Shown in pieces: positions 1 to 8,318 of a DNA stretch of 64,000 bases. This DNA is from Pantoea agglomerans (GTDB taxonomy: Bacteria; Pseudomonadota; Gammaproteobacteria; Enterobacterales; Enterobacteriaceae). Made by a program: the position numbers and the translations under genes. Positions within the stretch are counted from its first letter, which is position 1. Each line of letters opens with the position of its first letter. The notes below the pieces were generated by a model, which searched no databases, had not been told where the DNA came from, and was given only the letters and a program-made list of their open reading frames with translations. The stretch is from the NCBI RefSeq assembly GCF_020149765.1, contig NZ_CP083809.1, forward strand, positions 3,162,001 through 3,226,000, written 5' to 3'.

Positions 1-373
1 CCGGCTGCGGCGCACGCGCTTCCGTGGCGAATTTATCGGCGATCTTGTCCAGCTCCTCTACCAGCGGGTAGTCGAGCGTGCCGCTCTCCTGCAGCCAGCC
101 GCGCGTTACCGCGTGATAGGTTTTCTGCATCTGATGATGCTCAAACTGCTGCGACAGCAGGCGCCCCACTTCGCTGGAGAGGCCCATCAGCAGCACGCCC
201 GAGGTCGGGCGATCGAGGCGATGCGCGGTAAAGACGTGCTGGCCTATCTGATCGCGCACCGTCTGCATGACCACCACTTTTTCTTTGCGATCCAGCCAGC
301 TGCGATGCACCAGCCAGCCGGCGGGCTTGTTGACCGCCACCAGCCACTCATCCTGATAGATAATCTCCAGCAT
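1..373 (-). CDS. truC: tRNA pseudouridine(65) synthase TruC, partial
   Basis: This is the N-terminal 124 codons of the RluA-family synthase that makes pseudouridine 65 in some tRNAs; the C-terminal half lies beyond the left edge. The protein begins MLEIIYQDEWLVAVNKPAGW. The HRLDRPTSG motif carries the family catalytic aspartate at residue 54, where it is expected. The ATG at 373-371 shares one base with the TGA of yqcC, so the pair is probably translationally coupled, as in E. coli. Identity is confident; only the truncation limits the call. Confidence 0.93.
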   Translation of the reverse strand, partial: MLEIIYQDEWLVAVNKPAGWLVHRSWLDRKEKVVVMQTVRDQIGQHVFTAHRLDRPTSGVLLMGLSSEVGRLLSQQFEHHQMQKTYHAVTRGWLQESGTLDYPLVEELDKIADKFATEARAPQP

Positions 374-696
374 CAGGCGCGATCGTCCATAAACAGCGCA
401 TCGAGCTGCGTCAGGCTATGCAGGATCGGCCCATGGCCCGGCGTAGCAGCGGTCAGCGCGACTTCAAAATAGGGGGCGATAGCGAAATTTTGCGGCAGCG
501 GCTGCTGCGCGGCAATAAGCGCCCGCATGCGCGGGATAAGAACCCACTGCAGCCACTCAAGCGGCTCCAGCGTGTCGAGACAGAAAGGCTGGCTGCTGGC
601 GAGCGCGCTGGCGGACGGGGGCGTCTCCTGCCAGTGATGGTGATCGCGCAGCAGCGCTTCAAGCTGCTCCAGCCGTTGTAACAGTAAAAGGGTCAT
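373..696 (-). CDS. yqcC: YqcC family protein
   Basis: A 107-residue protein close to E. coli YqcC (109 residues), a small conserved protein of unknown biochemical function. The segment LDTLEPLEWLQWVLIPRMRAL matches the family core almost exactly. I chose the ATG at 696 because it has a GGAGG-type ribosome site and aligns with the E. coli start; an in-frame ATG at 759 would add 21 unrelated residues. It sits directly upstream of truC with a 1-base overlap and downstream of the csrB terminator, the same arrangement as in E. coli. Confidence 0.9.
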   Translation of the reverse strand: MTLLLLQRLEQLEALLRDHHHWQETPPSASALASSQPFCLDTLEPLEWLQWVLIPRMRALIAAQQPLPQNFAIAPYFEVALTAATPGHGPILHSLTQLDALFMDDRA

Positions 697-757
697 ACGC
701 CACCTCCAGCGAGCGGTAAATTGGGGCGGCAAGCATACCACCGCCGAACGCGCGCGC

Positions 758-790
758 AAAAAAAGGGAGCACTGTTAAAACAGTGCTCCC
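758..790 (-). terminator. Intrinsic terminator of csrB
   Basis: A perfect 12-bp inverted repeat (765-776 with 779-790) is followed, reading the minus strand, by seven T residues (764-758). It is nearly identical to the E. coli csrB terminator hairpin and has a GGA in the stem. Confidence 0.95.
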
Positions 791-1090
791 GGTTCGTTTG
801 CAGCTTTCCCGCTACTTTGATGCTCCCTGCTCATCCGTGACAACTTTTCCTGCGCGCTATCCTGCGCTTATCATCCCGATAATTCCTTTGGCTTCCGGGC
901 CCACCGCGCATCATGTGCGGCTCTCGTTCTCCTTCCTGGAGGTGTCCCTGACTCTTTCCTGAGTGTCCTGCTTCATCCTGAAGCCTTCCGTGTGACGTAA
1001 ACTCCGTTACGTTCCCGCCTCCTGGCATGACGTATCCTGACGCTATCTTCAATCCTCTGGCTTCCTGCCAACTGCTGACTATTCTGTCAG
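758..1090 (-). ncRNA. csrB: CsrB, CsrA-sequestering small RNA
   Basis: CsrB titrates the translational regulator CsrA by presenting many GGA motifs in hairpin loops. Reading the minus strand I count about 20 GGA motifs in about 330 nt, many in CAGGA context. The 3' third (from about 850 down to the terminator) matches E. coli CsrB closely, including the GGAAAAGTTGTCA segment and the terminator; the 5' two thirds have diverged. Synteny is diagnostic: in E. coli csrB lies between yqcC and syd. The 5' end is estimated at 1085-1100 by alignment. An open frame of 73 codons inside it is an artefact. Confidence 0.93.
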
Positions 1091-1243
1091 AGGCGGCTGA
1101 ATAAACAAGATACTTAACAGCGTTACCTTATTTGTTTATAGACCAAATTTAGGAGTAATGCCATTAAGTCAATGATTCACAATATTTTTACATTGCGGAC
1201 TTCTGGATGGCCCTTGAGAAAAATGCCAATCTCTCACATCATA

Positions 1244-1261
1244 TGTAAGAGATATCTCACA
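1244..1261. promoter_or_regulatory. UvrY-type 18-bp inverted repeat upstream of csrB
   Basis: TGTAAGAGATATCTCACA is an 18-bp near-perfect palindrome about 155-170 bp upstream of the csrB 5' end, where E. coli csrB has its BarA/UvrY-dependent inverted repeat TGTGAGAGATCTCTTACA. A second imperfect arm (CTCTCACA at 1231-1238) lies just beside it. Activation by phosphorylated UvrY is inferred from this match. Confidence 0.82.
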
Positions 1262-1267
1262 ATGCCA

Positions 1268-1831
1268 CTAGCGATTATCTGCAAATGCCGGCATAACCAC
1301 CTGTAAACCCTTAAGAAAGGTCTGAGTGTTTTCCGCCAGCACTTCTCGCTTTTGAGTACCGGGCTGTTCAAGAATAACTTCCCCGGTCAGATTGCAAACC
1401 GAGACGATCTCCTGCTCCGATTCAGTGGCAGCGATAAAGAGCGTCGGCGTCTGCTTTAAACGGCGCTTCATAATCAGATGTCCTATCAGGTTCTCCTGCA
1501 GCCGCAGGAAATCCTCTTCGCTCCAGACCTGCAGCAGCGACAACTCGAGCTGCCCCAGGCGCGCCGTCATATCGCCCGCAAACTGCGCGGTGTAAAAGGC
1601 GGCAATATCCTCCTGCAGCCGGATATCCAGCGCGCGCTCTACCGCTTCCAGCGTGGCAGGCAGGGTAAAGGGCTGCGGCTGCCACCATACCTCGTCAGCC
1701 TGAGTGGCGATAATACAGGGCGACGGCACGCCACAGAGCGCCTGGCTGGCGGGCGCGTGGCCGGTGCGCTGTTGCCAGGCGTCGCAGTAGCGGGCGGTAA
1801 ATTCGCGCAGGGCATCGACAGTCTGTTGCAT
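1268..1831 (-). CDS. syd: SecY-interacting protein Syd
   Basis: A 187-residue relative of E. coli Syd (181 residues), a soluble protein that binds SecY at the inner face of the membrane and affects Sec translocon assembly. Family stretches visible include [31 protein letters not shown]-like [12 protein letters not shown] and ENLIGHL. I start at ATG 1831, which has an AAGAGAG ribosome site; an upstream ATG at 1885 would run into the divergent queF promoter region. Divergently arranged with queF, 65 bp apart, as in E. coli. Confidence 0.93.
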   Translation of the reverse strand: MQQTVDALREFTARYCDAWQQRTGHAPASQALCGVPSPCIIATQADEVWWQPQPFTLPATLEAVERALDIRLQEDIAAFYTAQFAGDMTARLGQLELSLLQVWSEEDFLRLQENLIGHLIMKRRLKQTPTLFIAATESEQEIVSVCNLTGEVILEQPGTQKREVLAENTQTFLKGLQVVMPAFADNR

Positions 1832-1896
1832 CTCTCTTTTTCTCACGTCTGATGGGTTACACTTATCTACTTTGTTTTGTATCACGGGTAACCGCT

Positions 1897-2742
1897 ATGT
1901 CTTTATATGAAAAGGATCGGGCGCTGAGCAACCTGACCCTGGGCAAACCCACAGCCTATCACGATCAATACGATCCCAGCCTGCTTCAGGCGGTGCCGCG
2001 CAGCCTGAACCGCACGCCGCTGGGGCTGACGCCCGATGCGCTGCCCTTTAGCGGCGCGGATATCTGGACGCTTTACGAACTCTCCTGGCTTAACAGCAAG
2101 GGCGTGCCGCAGGTGGCGCTGGGCGAAGTGGTGCTGAACGCCACCAGCGAACATCTTATCGAGTCGAAGAGCTTTAAGCTTTACCTTAACAGCTTCAACC
2201 AGACGCGCTTCGCCGACTGGGGCGACGTGCGCCAGACGCTGGAGCGCGATCTCAGCGCCTGCGCGCAAGGCGAGGTCAGCGTGGCGCTGTTCCGCCTGAG
2301 CGAAGTCGAGGGCCAGCCCATCGGTCAGTTTAGCGGCTACTGCATTGACGAGCAGGATATCGAGATAAGCGACTACAGCTTTAATGCCGACTACCTGGCC
2401 AGTGCGGCGGGCAGCAAAACAGTGGAAGAGACGCTGGTCAGCCATCTGCTGAAGTCCAACTGCCTGATTACCAACCAGCCCGACTGGGGCTCGGTGATGA
2501 TTCGCTACAAAGGCCCGTGCATCGACCGCGAGGCGCTGCTGCGCTACCTCATCTCTTTCCGCCAGCACAATGAGTTTCACGAGCAGTGCGTGGAGCGCAT
2601 CTTTAACGACCTGCTGCGCTTCTGTCAGCCGCAGCAGCTCACCGTCTATGCGCGCTACACGCGCCGCGGCGGCCTGGATATTAATCCGTGGCGCAGCAAC
2701 GTGCCCTTTACGCCGGGATATTCCCGTCTGGTGCGTCAGTAG
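1897..2742 (+). CDS. queF: NADPH-dependent 7-cyano-7-deazaguanine reductase QueF
   Basis: Reduces preQ0 to preQ1 in queuosine biosynthesis. At 281 residues it is a full-length bicistronic-type (two T-fold) QueF; E. coli has 282. The NADPH-binding QueF motif is ESKSFKLY at residues 89-96, and the cysteine that forms the thioimide with preQ0 is Cys189 in [16 protein letters not shown] 1897 matches the E. coli N terminus ([21 protein letters not shown]). It lies divergent from syd and upstream of ppnN. No preQ1 riboswitch-like leader was seen. Confidence 0.97.
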   Translation: MSLYEKDRALSNLTLGKPTAYHDQYDPSLLQAVPRSLNRTPLGLTPDALPFSGADIWTLYELSWLNSKGVPQVALGEVVLNATSEHLIESKSFKLYLNSFNQTRFADWGDVRQTLERDLSACAQGEVSVALFRLSEVEGQPIGQFSGYCIDEQDIEISDYSFNADYLASAAGSKTVEETLVSHLLKSNCLITNQPDWGSVMIRYKGPCIDREALLRYLISFRQHNEFHEQCVERIFNDLLRFCQPQQLTVYARYTRRGGLDINPWRSNVPFTPGYSRLVRQ

Positions 2743-2825
2743 CTTTGCGAGGCCTCTCGCAGGCTGCGCGTCAAAGGTTGCGTTCCTCTTGAGCATTCAG
2801 GGTCGACAAGGCACTCTGGTGAAGG

Positions 2826-2899
2826 CGGCGATCGGAGGATCGCCGACCAAGGGATTTTCGCCACCGCAACGGCGGTGTCATTAGTCACCCAGGCGGGTG
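2826..2899 (+). promoter_or_regulatory. Three tandem hairpins in the ppnN leader
   Basis: Three short perfect inverted repeats lie end to end between queF and ppnN: an 8-bp stem with a GGAG loop (2826-2845), a 6-bp stem with a 4-nt loop (2862-2877) and a 5-bp stem with a 4-nt loop (2886-2899). The last ends 4 nt before the GGAG ribosome site of ppnN. None is followed by a T tract, so they look more like a structured leader than a terminator. Function is unknown. Confidence 0.45.
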
Positions 2900-2912
2900 T
2901 AACGGAGTTCAT

Positions 2913-4274
2913 TTGATTACGCATATCAGCCCTCTTGGCTCAATGGATCTGCTCTCTCAGCTGGAAGTCGACATGCTCAAGCGCACGGCGAGCAGCGACC
3001 TTTACCAGCTGTTCCGCAACTGCTCCCTTGCCGTCCTGAATTCAGGCAGCCAGACCGACAGCAGTCACGAGCTGCTTTCCCGCTTTGAAAATTTCGACAT
3101 CAACGTGCTGCGCCGCGAGCGCGGCGTTAAGCTGGAACTGATCAATCCGCCGGAAGAGGCGTTTGTTGACGGACGCATTATCCGCTCGCTGCAGGCCAAC
3201 CTGTTCGCCGTGCTGCGCGACATTCTGTTTGTTAACGGCCAGCTGGCGATCGCCGGCATGGAAGAGGCGCCGCCGGATGATTCGGCGCATATCACCAACC
3301 AGGTTTTCTCTATCCTGCGCAACGCGCGCGCGCTGCATATCGGGGAGTATCCGAATACCGTCGTCTGCTGGGGCGGCCACTCCATCAACGCGGTGGAGTA
3401 TCAGTACTGCCGCAACGTCGGCACTCAGCTGGGCCTGCGCGAGCTGAATATCTGCACCGGCTGCGGGCCAGGCGTAATGGAGGCGCCGATGAAAGGCGCG
3501 GCGGTGGGCCATGCGCAGCAGCGCTACCGCGACAGCCGCTTTATCGGCCTGACCGAGCCGTCGATTATCGCCGCCGAGCCGCCGAATCCGCTGGTGAACG
3601 AACTTATCATCATGCCGGATATCGAAAAACGTCTGGAAGCCTTTGTGCGCATCGCGCACGGCATCATTATTTTCCCGGGCGGCGTGGGCACCGCGGAAGA
3701 GCTGCTCTATCTGCTGGGCATTATGATGAACCCGCAGAACCACGAGCAGGTGCTGCCGCTGATCCTCACCGGCCCGCAGGAGAGCGCCGACTACTTCCAC
3801 GTACTGGATGACTTTATCGTTAATACGCTGGGCGAAGCGGCGCGCCGCCACTACAAGATCATTATCGACGACGCTGCCGAAGTGGCGCGCCTGATGAAAA
3901 AAGCGATGCCGCAGGTGAAAGAGTATCGCCGCGAAACGGGCGACGCCTACAGCTTTAACTGGTCGATCCGTATCTCGCCCGATCTGCAGAAGCCGTTTCT
4001 GCCGACCCATGAAAATATGGCCAACCTTAATCTCTACACCAGCCAGCCGGCGGAGCAGCTGGCGGCGGATCTGCGTCGCGCCTTCTCCGGTATCGTCGCC
4101 GGGAACGTAAAAGAGATCGGCATACGGGAAATTCGTGAGAAAGGGCCCTATAAGCTGCACGGTGAGCCGGACATTATGCGCCGCATGGATGAACTGCTGC
4201 AGGGCTTTGTCGCCCAGCACCGCATGAAGCTGCCGGGCACCGCCTATATCCCCTGCTACGAAATCATTAAATAA
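2913..4274 (+). CDS. ppnN: Nucleotide 5'-monophosphate nucleosidase PpnN
   Basis: LOG-family enzyme that cleaves purine and pyrimidine nucleoside monophosphates to base and ribose 5-phosphate; in E. coli it is stimulated by (p)ppGpp and tunes growth against tolerance. At 453 residues it matches E. coli YgdH (454). The LOG signature PGGVGTAEE is present, preceded by the conserved [16 protein letters not shown] segment, with the YgdH-type N- and C-terminal extensions intact. The start is a TTG at 2913 with a GGAG ribosome site 5 nt upstream; no ATG fits the conserved [13 protein letters not shown] terminus. The internal stretch around residues 111-122 differs from E. coli. Confidence 0.96.
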   Translation: MITHISPLGSMDLLSQLEVDMLKRTASSDLYQLFRNCSLAVLNSGSQTDSSHELLSRFENFDINVLRRERGVKLELINPPEEAFVDGRIIRSLQANLFAVLRDILFVNGQLAIAGMEEAPPDDSAHITNQVFSILRNARALHIGEYPNTVVCWGGHSINAVEYQYCRNVGTQLGLRELNICTGCGPGVMEAPMKGAAVGHAQQRYRDSRFIGLTEPSIIAAEPPNPLVNELIIMPDIEKRLEAFVRIAHGIIIFPGGVGTAEELLYLLGIMMNPQNHEQVLPLILTGPQESADYFHVLDDFIVNTLGEAARRHYKIIIDDAAEVARLMKKAMPQVKEYRRETGDAYSFNWSIRISPDLQKPFLPTHENMANLNLYTSQPAEQLAADLRRAFSGIVAGNVKEIGIREIREKGPYKLHGEPDIMRRMDELLQGFVAQHRMKLPGTAYIPCYEIIK

Positions 4275-4285
4275 ACCGCAAGGAA

Positions 4286-4305
4286 GGCAGCCCTGAGGGG
4301 CTGCC
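4286..4305 (+). terminator. Short hairpin between ppnN and xni
   Basis: An 8-bp inverted repeat (4286-4293 with 4298-4305, 4-nt loop) lies 12 nt after the ppnN stop. The following T-run is weak and xni starts 10 nt later, so it may attenuate rather than end transcription. Confidence 0.4.
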
Positions 4306-4314
4306 GTTTAGCTT

Positions 4315-5091
4315 ATGTCATTTCACCTTCTTATTGTGGACGCGCTCAACCTGATCCGTCGTCTGCACGCAGTACAGGGATCGCCCTGCGTCGAGGGTTG
4401 CGTCGCGGCGCTGCGCCAGCTTCTGGGGCATACGCAGCCGACCCACGCCGTGGCGGTATTCGACAGCGAGCAGCGTCACCAGGGCTGGCGTCATCAGCTG
4501 CTGCCGGACTATAAAAGCGGCCGGCCGCCTATGCCGGAAGATCTGCATGCCGAACTGCCCGCGCTGCAGGAGGCGTTTCGCCGCGTCGGCGTCAGCTGCT
4601 GGATCGCCGAGGCGGATGAAGCGGACGACCTGGCCGCCACGCTGGCGGTAAAAATGGCGCAGGCGGGCCATCAGGCGACCATCGTCTCAACCGATAAAGG
4701 CTACTGCCAGCTGCTGGCGCCGCAGATCCGCATCCGCGACTACTTTCAAAAGCGCTGGCTGGATCTGCCCTTTATCGAAAATGAGTTCGGCGTCGCGCCG
4801 CAGCGGCTGCCCGATTACTGGGGGCTGTGCGGCATCAGCAGCAGCAAGATCCCCGGCGTGGCGGGCATCGGCCCGAAGAGCGCGAAAACGCTGTTGCAGA
4901 CCTTTGAAACCCTGGAGGTGCTCTATGCGCGGCTTGATGAGGTGCCGGAAAAATGGCGCGCGAAGCTGATCGCGGGCCGCGAGTCGGCCCTTCTCAGCCG
5001 ACAGGTGGCGATGCTGAAGCAGGATCTGGTATTGCAGGGAAATCTGAAAACGCTGCGCTATGAAGGCCAGGCGACGCCGCGCCCGGCCTGA
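4315..5091 (+). CDS. xni: Flap endonuclease Xni (exonuclease IX)
   Basis: A 258-residue member of the 5'-3' exonuclease/flap endonuclease family, resembling the nuclease domain of DNA polymerase I; E. coli Xni has 251 residues. Visible family features are the N-terminal [12 protein letters not shown] metal-site strand, [23 protein letters not shown] and [10 protein letters not shown] acidic motifs, and the helix-hairpin-helix-type [13 protein letters not shown]. There is no polymerase domain. It follows ppnN closely and ends 3 bp before the convergent rlmM stop. Confidence 0.93.
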   Translation: MSFHLLIVDALNLIRRLHAVQGSPCVEGCVAALRQLLGHTQPTHAVAVFDSEQRHQGWRHQLLPDYKSGRPPMPEDLHAELPALQEAFRRVGVSCWIAEADEADDLAATLAVKMAQAGHQATIVSTDKGYCQLLAPQIRIRDYFQKRWLDLPFIENEFGVAPQRLPDYWGLCGISSSKIPGVAGIGPKSAKTLLQTFETLEVLYARLDEVPEKWRAKLIAGRESALLSRQVAMLKQDLVLQGNLKTLRYEGQATPRPA

Positions 5092-5094
5092 CGC

Positions 5095-6192
5095 TTAGCG
5101 TTCGTCGCGGCGGCCGGGAATGGCGCCCCAGATGCGGCGGATATGCACCGTCACCTCTTCGCGGTCGTGGTAGAGCTGGCGGGCGCGGATCTGCGCGTTG
5201 ATGCCCTGCGCCTTTAGCGCCTCGTCGATCATCGCCAGATTCTGCGTCACCTCTTCATAGCGCTTTTTCATTGGCAGCTTGAGGTTAAAGATCGCCTCGC
5301 GGCACCAGCCGTTGATCAGCCATTCGGTCATCAGGCTGGCGACGCGCACCGGCTTCTCTACCATGTCGCACACCAGCCAGTCGTTGTTGCGCGTCGGGCG
5401 AAACTTAAAGCCATCCTCGCGGCAGTGCGTGACCTGTCCGGTCTCCATCAGGCTCGGCGCCATCGGGCCGTTATCTACCGCATCAACCCACATGCTGCGC
5501 TTCACCAGCTGATAGGTCCAGCCGCCGGGGCAGGCGCCGAGATCGACCGCGTGCATGCCGCCCGCCAGACGCTCGTCCCACTCGTCGGCAGGAATAAAGA
5601 CGTGAAACGCCTCTTCCAGCTTCAGCGTCGAGCGGCTCGGCGCATCGGCCGGGAACTTCAGGCGCGGAATGCCCATATAGAACGGCGAGTTGTTGTCAAC
5701 GACAGAGTAGCCGACATAGCAGGCGCCGGGCGCAATAAAGAAGACGTGCACCACCGGACGCTTCGGGCTTTCGTAGTTAAGCAGAATGCCCGCTTCGCGC
5801 AGGCTGGCGCGCAGCGGTACGGTAAACTTGCGGCAAAACTTCGTCAGCTCTTTTGCGTCGTTGGTGTCCGGCACCTCGACGCGCAGCTCGCCGCCCTTCT
5901 CCACCACGCCGGTCAGCATGCCGACAATCGGCGCGATGCGATCGTCCGGCGGCAGATCTTTCAGCAGCTCGCCGACCACCAGCATCTGGCGGGCAAAGAT
6001 CAGCCTCTCAAAAGGCAGCTCGCGCACCAGGCGATCCGCCTCTTCGTGCTGATAGCATTCGAACAGCACATAGCCGCTGTTCTCTTTTACCCGCGGGAAG
6101 CCGTAGATTTCACGCTCGGCGGCAGCGGCGGCGATTTCCGCGGCGCACTCTTTTTCAAAACCGGGACGGCAATAGAGTAAAACTTTATTCAT
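5095..6192 (-). CDS. rlmM: 23S rRNA 2'-O-ribose C2498 methyltransferase RlmM
   Basis: AdoMet-dependent methyltransferase that modifies C2498 of 23S rRNA. The 365 residues match E. coli RlmM (366): an N-terminal THUMP-like RNA-binding region, then a Rossmann-type catalytic domain with [13 protein letters not shown] as the AdoMet site near residue 225. The start is ATG 6192 ([20 protein letters not shown]); a longer in-frame start at 6228 lies inside ygdD. It overlaps the end of ygdD by 8 bp, suggesting cotranscription, as in E. coli. Confidence 0.96.
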   Translation of the reverse strand: MNKVLLYCRPGFEKECAAEIAAAAAEREIYGFPRVKENSGYVLFECYQHEEADRLVRELPFERLIFARQMLVVGELLKDLPPDDRIAPIVGMLTGVVEKGGELRVEVPDTNDAKELTKFCRKFTVPLRASLREAGILLNYESPKRPVVHVFFIAPGACYVGYSVVDNNSPFYMGIPRLKFPADAPSRSTLKLEEAFHVFIPADEWDERLAGGMHAVDLGACPGGWTYQLVKRSMWVDAVDNGPMAPSLMETGQVTHCREDGFKFRPTRNNDWLVCDMVEKPVRVASLMTEWLINGWCREAIFNLKLPMKKRYEEVTQNLAMIDEALKAQGINAQIRARQLYHDREEVTVHIRRIWGAIPGRRDER

Positions 6193-6580
6193 GGCGATCT
6201 GCCTTTCGTTTAAGACGCAGCGCGCCAATCAACATCAGAAACCAGCCGACCAGGAAACAGAGCCCGCCGACCGGCGTAACAAAAACCCAAAACTTCAGAT
6301 GCGACAGCGCCAGAGAGTAGAGGCTGCCGCTGAACAGCACGATGCCAAGGGCAAGAAAGGCGCTGCTCCAGTAGAACCAGAGGTTGGCGCGGCGCAGCAT
6401 GGCGGCGCCGAGACCGATAACCGCCAGCGTATGGTACGCCTGATACTCCAGCCCGGTATGGATCCAGGCCATTTCGGTTGGCCCCAGAGAGCGGCTTAAA
6501 ACATGGGCGCCAAAAGCGCCAAAGGCCACCAGCAAAAAACCGCTGATGGCGGCAAAGATAAACATGGCACGACTGGACAT
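6185..6580 (-). CDS. ygdD: DUF423 family membrane protein YgdD
   Basis: A 131-residue inner-membrane protein, same length as E. coli YgdD. Four hydrophobic helices are visible (about residues 5-24, 43-60, 69-90, 97-120) with the family signature FGAFGAHVL near residue 25 and SGSLYSLAL in the third helix. Its molecular role is unknown. The start is ATG 6580, which has a GAGGAT ribosome site. It lies between gcvA and rlmM on the same strand and overlaps rlmM by 8 bp. Confidence 0.93.
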   Translation of the reverse strand: MSSRAMFIFAAISGFLLVAFGAFGAHVLSRSLGPTEMAWIHTGLEYQAYHTLAVIGLGAAMLRRANLWFYWSSAFLALGIVLFSGSLYSLALSHLKFWVFVTPVGGLCFLVGWFLMLIGALRLKRKADRHE

Positions 6581-6630
6581 CTGACTATCCTCAAGGTGCA
6601 TCTGTACTTCACTCTACAGAAATCAGTTAG

Positions 6631-7548
6631 TTAGTGGTCGTAGCGAAAGCGAAATTTTTCTTGTTCGCTGGCGGCTTTCGCGATGATCCACTGTCGAAAG
6701 GCGGCTATTTTACCCAGTTCTGCCTGGCTGTCATGACAAACCAGATAAAAAGCGTTTTTACTTACCAGCACGTCGTTGAACGGGCAGATCAGCCGACCAG
6801 CTTCGATTTCGCTCTGCGCCATCACGTTATTGGCCAGCGCCACGCCCTGGCCGTGGATCGCCGCCTGCAACACCATGGCGCTGTGGCTGAAAATCGGCCC
6901 CTGCTGCACATTAATATGCTGCAGGCCCAGCTGCCGAATATAGGATTGCCAGTCGCGCCGCGAGGCGTCGTGCAGCAGCGTAAAGCGCGACAGATCCATC
7001 GGCGTTTTCAACGGGTTGTCGCCGGTCATCAGCGCGGGCGAGCAGACCGGCAGCAGATATTCGGCATAGAGTTTCTCCACCCGCAGTCCTGGCCAGTTGC
7101 CGCGGCCGTAGAAAATCGCCACGTCAACGTCGTCAGCCAGTTTCTCCTCATCGCGGTCCACCGCCTGGATACGCACGTCGATGCCCGGATAAGCCATATT
7201 AAAGCTGGAGAGGCGCGGCACCAGCCACTGAATGGCAAAGCTCGGCAGCAGGCTGACGGTCAGCGCGCCCTTCGCGCTGCGCGCCTGAAGCTTGCGCGTC
7301 GCGTCGTTTAGGGCGGTGAAGATCTCTTTAATATCGAGATAGTAGCTTTGTCCCTCTTCCGTCAGCAGCAGCGAACGATTCCTCCGGCGAAACAGCTTAA
7401 GCCCCAGAAAATCTTCCAGCGATTTTATCTGATGGCTGACGGCTGCCTGGGTGACGAACAGCTCTTCGGCGGCTTTGGTAAAGCTGAGATGACGCGCCGC
7501 GGCGTCAAACACGCGGAGTGCATTAAGAGGAGGAAGGCGTTTCGACAT
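6631..7548 (-). CDS. gcvA: Glycine cleavage system regulator GcvA (LysR type)
   Basis: LysR-family regulator that activates gcvTHP with glycine and represses it with purines and GcvR; it also activates gcvB. The 305 residues match E. coli GcvA in length and nearly throughout: an N-terminal winged helix-turn-helix (LNALRVFDAAARHLSFTKAA to about residue 62) and a C-terminal effector domain. ATG 7548 gives the conserved start MSKRLPPLNALRVFD. It is divergent from the sRNA gene gcvB, the E. coli arrangement. Confidence 0.97.
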   Translation of the reverse strand: MSKRLPPLNALRVFDAAARHLSFTKAAEELFVTQAAVSHQIKSLEDFLGLKLFRRRNRSLLLTEEGQSYYLDIKEIFTALNDATRKLQARSAKGALTVSLLPSFAIQWLVPRLSSFNMAYPGIDVRIQAVDRDEEKLADDVDVAIFYGRGNWPGLRVEKLYAEYLLPVCSPALMTGDNPLKTPMDLSRFTLLHDASRRDWQSYIRQLGLQHINVQQGPIFSHSAMVLQAAIHGQGVALANNVMAQSEIEAGRLICPFNDVLVSKNAFYLVCHDSQAELGKIAAFRQWIIAKAASEQEKFRFRYDH

Positions 7549-7605
7549 GGTTTTCCGTGCTCGGATCAGGGGCAATACGCATGCGCTTATAAAAAGCGGT
7601 CACAT

Positions 7606-7620
7606 ATTAGTTTTAGTAAT
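7606..7620. promoter_or_regulatory. Probable GcvA operator between gcvA and gcvB
   Basis: ATTA-N7-TAAT is a LysR-type dyad, centred about 65 bp upstream of the gcvB 5' end and in the gcvA upstream region. Its place in the divergent promoter fits GcvA activation of gcvB and autoregulation, which is known in E. coli; binding here is inferred. Confidence 0.55.
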
Positions 7621-7665
7621 CCGAGGCATTATAAATTGTCCGTTGAGGAAGCTCCAGCAAATACC

Positions 7666-7671
7666 TATAGT
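7666..7671 (+). promoter_or_regulatory. gcvB -10 element
   Basis: TATAGT ends 6 bp before the A at 7678 that aligns with the E. coli GcvB 5' end, a good sigma-70 -10 sequence. No strong -35 is evident, consistent with an activator-dependent promoter. Confidence 0.7.
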
Positions 7672-7677
7672 TGCCGC

Positions 7678-7877
7678 ACTTCCTGAGCCGGAACGAAAAG
7701 ATTTCAGGATTTGTGAGTGAGTTCGCAGATTTCCGGGAAGCTTTTGGCTTGTGGTCGTGATGTTGTGTTTGCATTTTGATCTGCCGCTTTGCAGATCAAG
7801 CTTTTAATTCCTGTAGATTTACCCTGTCTGTCCATAGTGATTTTGAATAGCACCGCAAATTGCGGTGCTTTTTTTTT
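7678..7877 (+). ncRNA. gcvB: GcvB, Hfq-dependent small RNA
   Basis: GcvB represses many amino-acid and peptide transport mRNAs. The 5' end (ACTTCCTGAGCCGGAACGAA), the GU-rich seed region R1 (about 7746-7776), the second seed CCCTGTCTGTCCATAGTGAT (about 7821-7840) and the terminator all match E. coli GcvB. The total is about 200 nt against about 205 in E. coli. A 9-bp stem (7776-7784 with 7791-7799) followed by TTTT corresponds to the internal hairpin after R1. The position divergent from gcvA confirms the call. Confidence 0.96.
7850..7877 (+). terminator. Intrinsic terminator of gcvB
   Basis: A perfect 7-bp GC-rich stem (7850-7856 with 7862-7868), extendable by AT pairs, is followed by nine T residues (7869-7877). 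Confidence 0.95.
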
Positions 7878-7900
7878 GCCTGCAGCCGACGCCGAAGCGA

Positions 7901-8122
7901 TTACTGCATCTCAACCATCTCTTTGACGTCAGCGCGGTTAATCTGCTGCTTGTTGCCGTTAGCGTCTTTATAGCTGATCATACCGGTATCGCTGTCTACG
8001 GAAGGCTTGCCTTCTGAAACAATGGTGCGACCGTCATTGGTATGCATAACGTAATTGCTTGAACACGCGGCCAGAGTAAAAGCCATAGCGCAGACAGCCA
8101 GCACTGCTGAAAGTTTTTTCAT
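7901..8122 (-). CDS. ygdI: DUF903 family lipoprotein YgdI
   Basis: A 73-residue small lipoprotein. It has a signal peptide with lipobox LAAC (lipidated cysteine at residue 20), followed by SSNYVMHTNDGRTIVSEGKP, almost identical to E. coli YgdI (75 residues). The mature part is an SH3-like DUF903 fold of unknown function. It is a paralogue of the lipoprotein encoded at 36092-36310. The gene is convergent with gcvB, whose terminator ends 23 bp away. Confidence 0.93.
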   Translation of the reverse strand: MKKLSAVLAVCAMAFTLAACSSNYVMHTNDGRTIVSEGKPSVDSDTGMISYKDANGNKQQINRADVKEMVEMQ

Positions 8123-8318
8123 TTTCTATCTCCTTGTAGATGATTGCATCAAACCACCCGCATGGGCTAACTCTGGTCAAATTGACTAAAGAAGGTTGCT
8201 CATTGTGCGGGTTTTGGTTTAAACCTTGCATTAATCAGCATAACGCGCTTTTACAGCTTTGCCAGGAGAGCGCCAGGCTTTTGATCTGGCCCTGTTTATT
8301 TGTATGACGAGACAAAGC

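Noticed and set aside
831..1052. A 73-codon open frame on the minus strand between yqcC and syd
   Set aside because: It lies wholly within csrB and its glycine/arginine-rich content comes from the repeated GGA motifs; no ribosome site and no family resemblance.
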